From: Paenibacillus elgii NBRC 100335
GTDB taxonomy: Bacteria > Bacillota > Bacilli > Paenibacillales > NBRC-103111
Length of the DNA: 64,000 bases
Direction of reading: 5' to 3'
Assembly (NCBI RefSeq): GCF_004000865.1
Contig: NZ_BIMB01000001.1
Location: 248,001 to 312,000 of the forward strand
Made by a program: the position numbers and the translations under genes. How positions within the stretch are numbered: the first letter of the stretch is position 1; every line of letters starts with the position of its first letter. Under the pieces are notes generated by a model, which did not search any database, was not told where the DNA came from, and worked only from the letters and a program-made list of their open reading frames with translations. Of the stretch, positions 62,090-64,000 are shown piece by piece.

Positions 62090-62135
62090 CAACGAAAAGA
62101 GCTCCCGAAGGAACTAGCCTCTTCAGGAACTCTTT
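62090..62135 (-). terminator. terminator downstream of prpB
   Basis: AAAGAGCTCC (62096-62105) and GGAACTCTTT (62126-62135), with inner GAAG/CTTC, form a long hairpin with one mismatch. It is followed on the minus strand by TTTTCGTT. It lies about 27 bp after the prpB stop. Confidence 0.8.
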
Positions 62136-62162
62136 ACATGACAATTATTGAAAAAAAGGGAC

Positions 62163-63071
62163 CTACTCGGTTGGCGGCAGGACGGTTCTGGCGATTTTTC
62201 CGTCCAAGGCTTCGTAATCGTAATATCGGATCGTATCGTACAGCTCCTTGCGGGTTTGCATGTCTTGAAGCGACCCCGCTTGCGTTCCGGTGCGGCTGAT
62301 TTCCGAAAAAACGCGCTCGTAGGCTTTCGCCGCTACCCGCAGCGAGGTTACCGGATAAATGACTATATCGAAGCCCCAAGCCTCGAACTGCTCCGCGGTA
62401 TAATACGGCGTTTTTCCGAACTCTGTCATGTTCGCCAGCAGCGGCGCGTCGATGGCGGCGCGGAATCGCTTGAACTCCTCCTCGCTCTCCAGCGCCTCGG
62501 GAAAAATCCCGTCCGCTCCCGCCGCCAAATAATGCTTGGCCCGGTCAACCGCCGCTTCGAAGCCTTCTACGCTTTTGGCGTCCGTGCGGGCAATGACGAC
62601 GAGCGTTGGGCTGATTTCTTTGATCGTTTTGATTTTTTGCATCATTTCTTCGGTTGAAACAAGCTTTTTGCCGTTCAAGTGGCCGCATTTCTTCGGCAGT
62701 TCCTGGTCCTCGATCTGGACAGCGGCCGCCTTGGCTTCGACCATTTCCTTGGCCGTCCGGGCCGCGTTCAAGATGCCGCCGTAGCCGGTATCGATATCGA
62801 CCAGCAGCGGAAGCATGGAGGCGCGAACGAGCTCACGAGCCCGGTCCGCGACCTCATTCGAATAAATGAGCCCGAGATCCGGCAAGCCCCGGCTGGCCGT
62901 ATAGGCGGCGCCGGACAAATAAAGCGACTCGAAGCCGAACTGCGCGGCTATTCTGGCTGCCATCCCGTCGTGCGTACCTGGGATTTTGAGAATCGGGCCG
63001 GTTTCCATCCGTTTCCGAAAAAAGGCAGCCAGCTCCCGTTGCTCCTTCTCTTGCTCCATTAACCAAGCCAT
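62163..63071 (-). CDS. prpB: 2-methylisocitrate lyase
   Basis: 302 residues, the usual length. The active-site loop is ELPKKCGHLNGKKLV with the catalytic Cys. Metal and substrate residues are in LPLLVDIDTGYGG, EAKAAAVQIEDQ and LVVIARTDAKSVEGF, and the N-terminal GTHDGMAARIAAQFGFESLYLSG is typical. It cleaves 2-methylisocitrate to pyruvate and succinate, the last step of the methylcitrate cycle for propionate. CGGGAGGAG precedes the start. It follows prpD by 45 bp. Confidence 0.95.
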   Translation of the reverse strand: MAWLMEQEKEQRELAAFFRKRMETGPILKIPGTHDGMAARIAAQFGFESLYLSGAAYTASRGLPDLGLIYSNEVADRARELVRASMLPLLVDIDTGYGGILNAARTAKEMVEAKAAAVQIEDQELPKKCGHLNGKKLVSTEEMMQKIKTIKEISPTLVVIARTDAKSVEGFEAAVDRAKHYLAAGADGIFPEALESEEEFKRFRAAIDAPLLANMTEFGKTPYYTAEQFEAWGFDIVIYPVTSLRVAAKAYERVFSEISRTGTQAGSLQDMQTRKELYDTIRYYDYEALDGKIARTVLPPTE

Positions 63072-63116
63072 CGTTACTCCTCCCGGGAAATCATATTCCG
63101 CAGCCTTACCGCTAAA

Positions 63117-64000
63117 CTAGATGACGTACAGATTCATGTACTCATTGACCGGCATCTGCTCAAACCGCTCCAAGTCAAGCGACAGTTCGAGAATTTGTGC
63201 CGCTTTTCGCTTGGGAAACCTTGTCAGCAGGTTTGCTTCGAATTTATCGATCACCTTCGGCAGCCCTTCGGCCCGCCGTCTGCGGTGGCCGATCGGATAT
63301 TCGCATTCCACCTTCGCTGTCTCCGTTCCGTCTTTGAACCGGATTTGGATCGCATTGGCAATCGACCGTTTGTCCGGATCGAGGTAATCCCGACTGTACT
63401 GCGGATTCTCCGTGACGACCATTTTCTCACGAAGCGCATCGATTCGTGGGTCGGCGGCCGCCTCATCCTCGTAATGCTCCGCCGTCAATTCGCCGTGCAG
63501 CAAGCCTACCCCTACCATATATTGGAGGCAGTGGTCGCGGTCCGCCGGGTTATGCAGCGGGCCTTTCTTATCGATGATGCGGATGGCCGATTCATGCGTC
63601 GTAATCGTAATCCGATCGATCTCGTCCAGCCGGTCCTTGATCTGCGGGTGCAGTGCAAAGGCGCATTCGACGGCGGTCTGGGCGTGGAACTCGGCCGGGA
63701 AGGAGATTTTAAACAACACGTTCTCCATCACGTAAGAGCCGAGCGGGCGCGCAAGCTTCAACGGCTTGCCCTGGAACAAAACGTCCTGGAAGCCCCAGGT
63801 TTTGGCCGAAAGCGCGGTAGCGTACCCCATTTCGCCGTTGACGGCCATGAGGGCCAGACGGACGGCGCGGCTGGTTGCGTCTCCGGCCGCCCACGATTTG
63901 CGCGATCCCGTATTCGGTGCGTGCCTGTACGTGCGCAAGATTCCGCCGTCCAGCCACGCGTTGGAAAGCGCGTTGACCACCTCGTCCCGGGTGCCGCCCA
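63117..64000 (-). CDS. prpD: 2-methylcitrate dehydratase, C-terminal part (cut by window edge)
   Basis: About 293 residues in an open frame that continues past 64000, out of the ~480 of a full PrpD. Family motifs are [49 protein letters not shown] and the C-terminal QVSDPDKRS-like [20 protein letters not shown]. The MmgE/PrpD fold dehydrates 2-methylcitrate. It is upstream of prpB in the same direction, so the two form part of a propionate operon whose first genes lie beyond the window. Confidence 0.93.
   Translation of the reverse strand, partial: GGTRDEVVNALSNAWLDGGILRTYRHAPNTGSRKSWAAGDATSRAVRLALMAVNGEMGYATALSAKTWGFQDVLFQGKPLKLARPLGSYVMENVLFKISFPAEFHAQTAVECAFALHPQIKDRLDEIDRITITTHESAIRIIDKKGPLHNPADRDHCLQYMVGVGLLHGELTAEHYEDEAAADPRIDALREKMVVTENPQYSRDYLDPDKRSIANAIQIRFKDGTETAKVECEYPIGHRRRRAEGLPKVIDKFEANLLTRFPKRKAAQILELSLDLERFEQMPVNEYMNLYVI

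Noticed and set aside
1..64000. Signs of prophage, insertion sequence or recent island
   Set aside because: No transposase, integrase, terminal repeats or abrupt change of codon style was seen; gene content is typical chromosomal material throughout.

Overview
The window reads as a chromosomal segment of a spore-forming, G+C-rich Gram-positive bacterium of the Paenibacillaceae (Paenibacillus/Cohnella type). The evidence is the citZ-icd-mdh gene order, a serS T-box, an M-box riboswitch, YtaF and GerP-like spore genes, an SLH-anchored exoprotease, TTG/GTG starts behind strong AGGAGG sites, and two CUT1 sugar importers each paired with a YesM/YesN-type two-component system. No rRNA, tRNA, phage, insertion sequence or CRISPR array was seen. 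The genus is inferred, not proven.

Layout. 1-5581 (minus): an LplABC-type sugar importer with its AraC-type response regulator and a histidine kinase cut by the window edge. 5751-10154 (minus): pstSCAB-phoU, divergent from a chemoreceptor gene at 10367-12337. 12407-14639: two Gfo/Idh/MocA oxidoreductases. 14770-19987 (minus): class I fumarase, a BASS-family transporter, then phoR and phoP. 20257-23611: polysaccharide deacetylase, YfbR-like nucleotidase, YtaF, and an HTH-DUF1232 protein. 23639-27402: mgtA behind a long composite leader, divergent from mgtC. 27459-34042: SLH subtilisin, PepF, a small conserved protein, a luciferase-like oxidoreductase and an SDR behind a structured leader. 34381-35939: T-box and serS. 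35994-40243: a small membrane protein and a TetR-RND efflux pair. 40385-52084 (minus): a ten-gene cluster with a sugar ABC importer, a two-component system and four CoA/sugar enzymes, ending with a solute-binding-protein homologue that has no signal peptide. 52317-56216 (minus): citZ-icd-mdh. 56627-58153: a GerP-like spore cluster. 58316-61916: ppx and ppk1, convergent and overlapping. 62163-64000: prpB and partial prpD.

Phosphate runs through the window: uptake (pst), sensing (phoPR) and polyphosphate metabolism (ppk/ppx). Three promoters, for pstS, ppk1 and the chemoreceptor, share one PhoP-box layout with identical spacing, which suggests the chemoreceptor belongs to the Pho regulon. The most novel-looking regulatory object is the mgtA leader (26282-26808). 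It has an M-box with its terminator, then a 50-codon leader ORF, then a second terminator. A segment inside the ORF can pair with that second terminator, and another segment can pair with the ORF's own ribosome-binding site. The CoA/sugar cluster (40385-52084) is the best candidate for an undescribed catabolic pathway. A pair of hairpin elements with conserved ends and covarying stems lies between icd and mdh.
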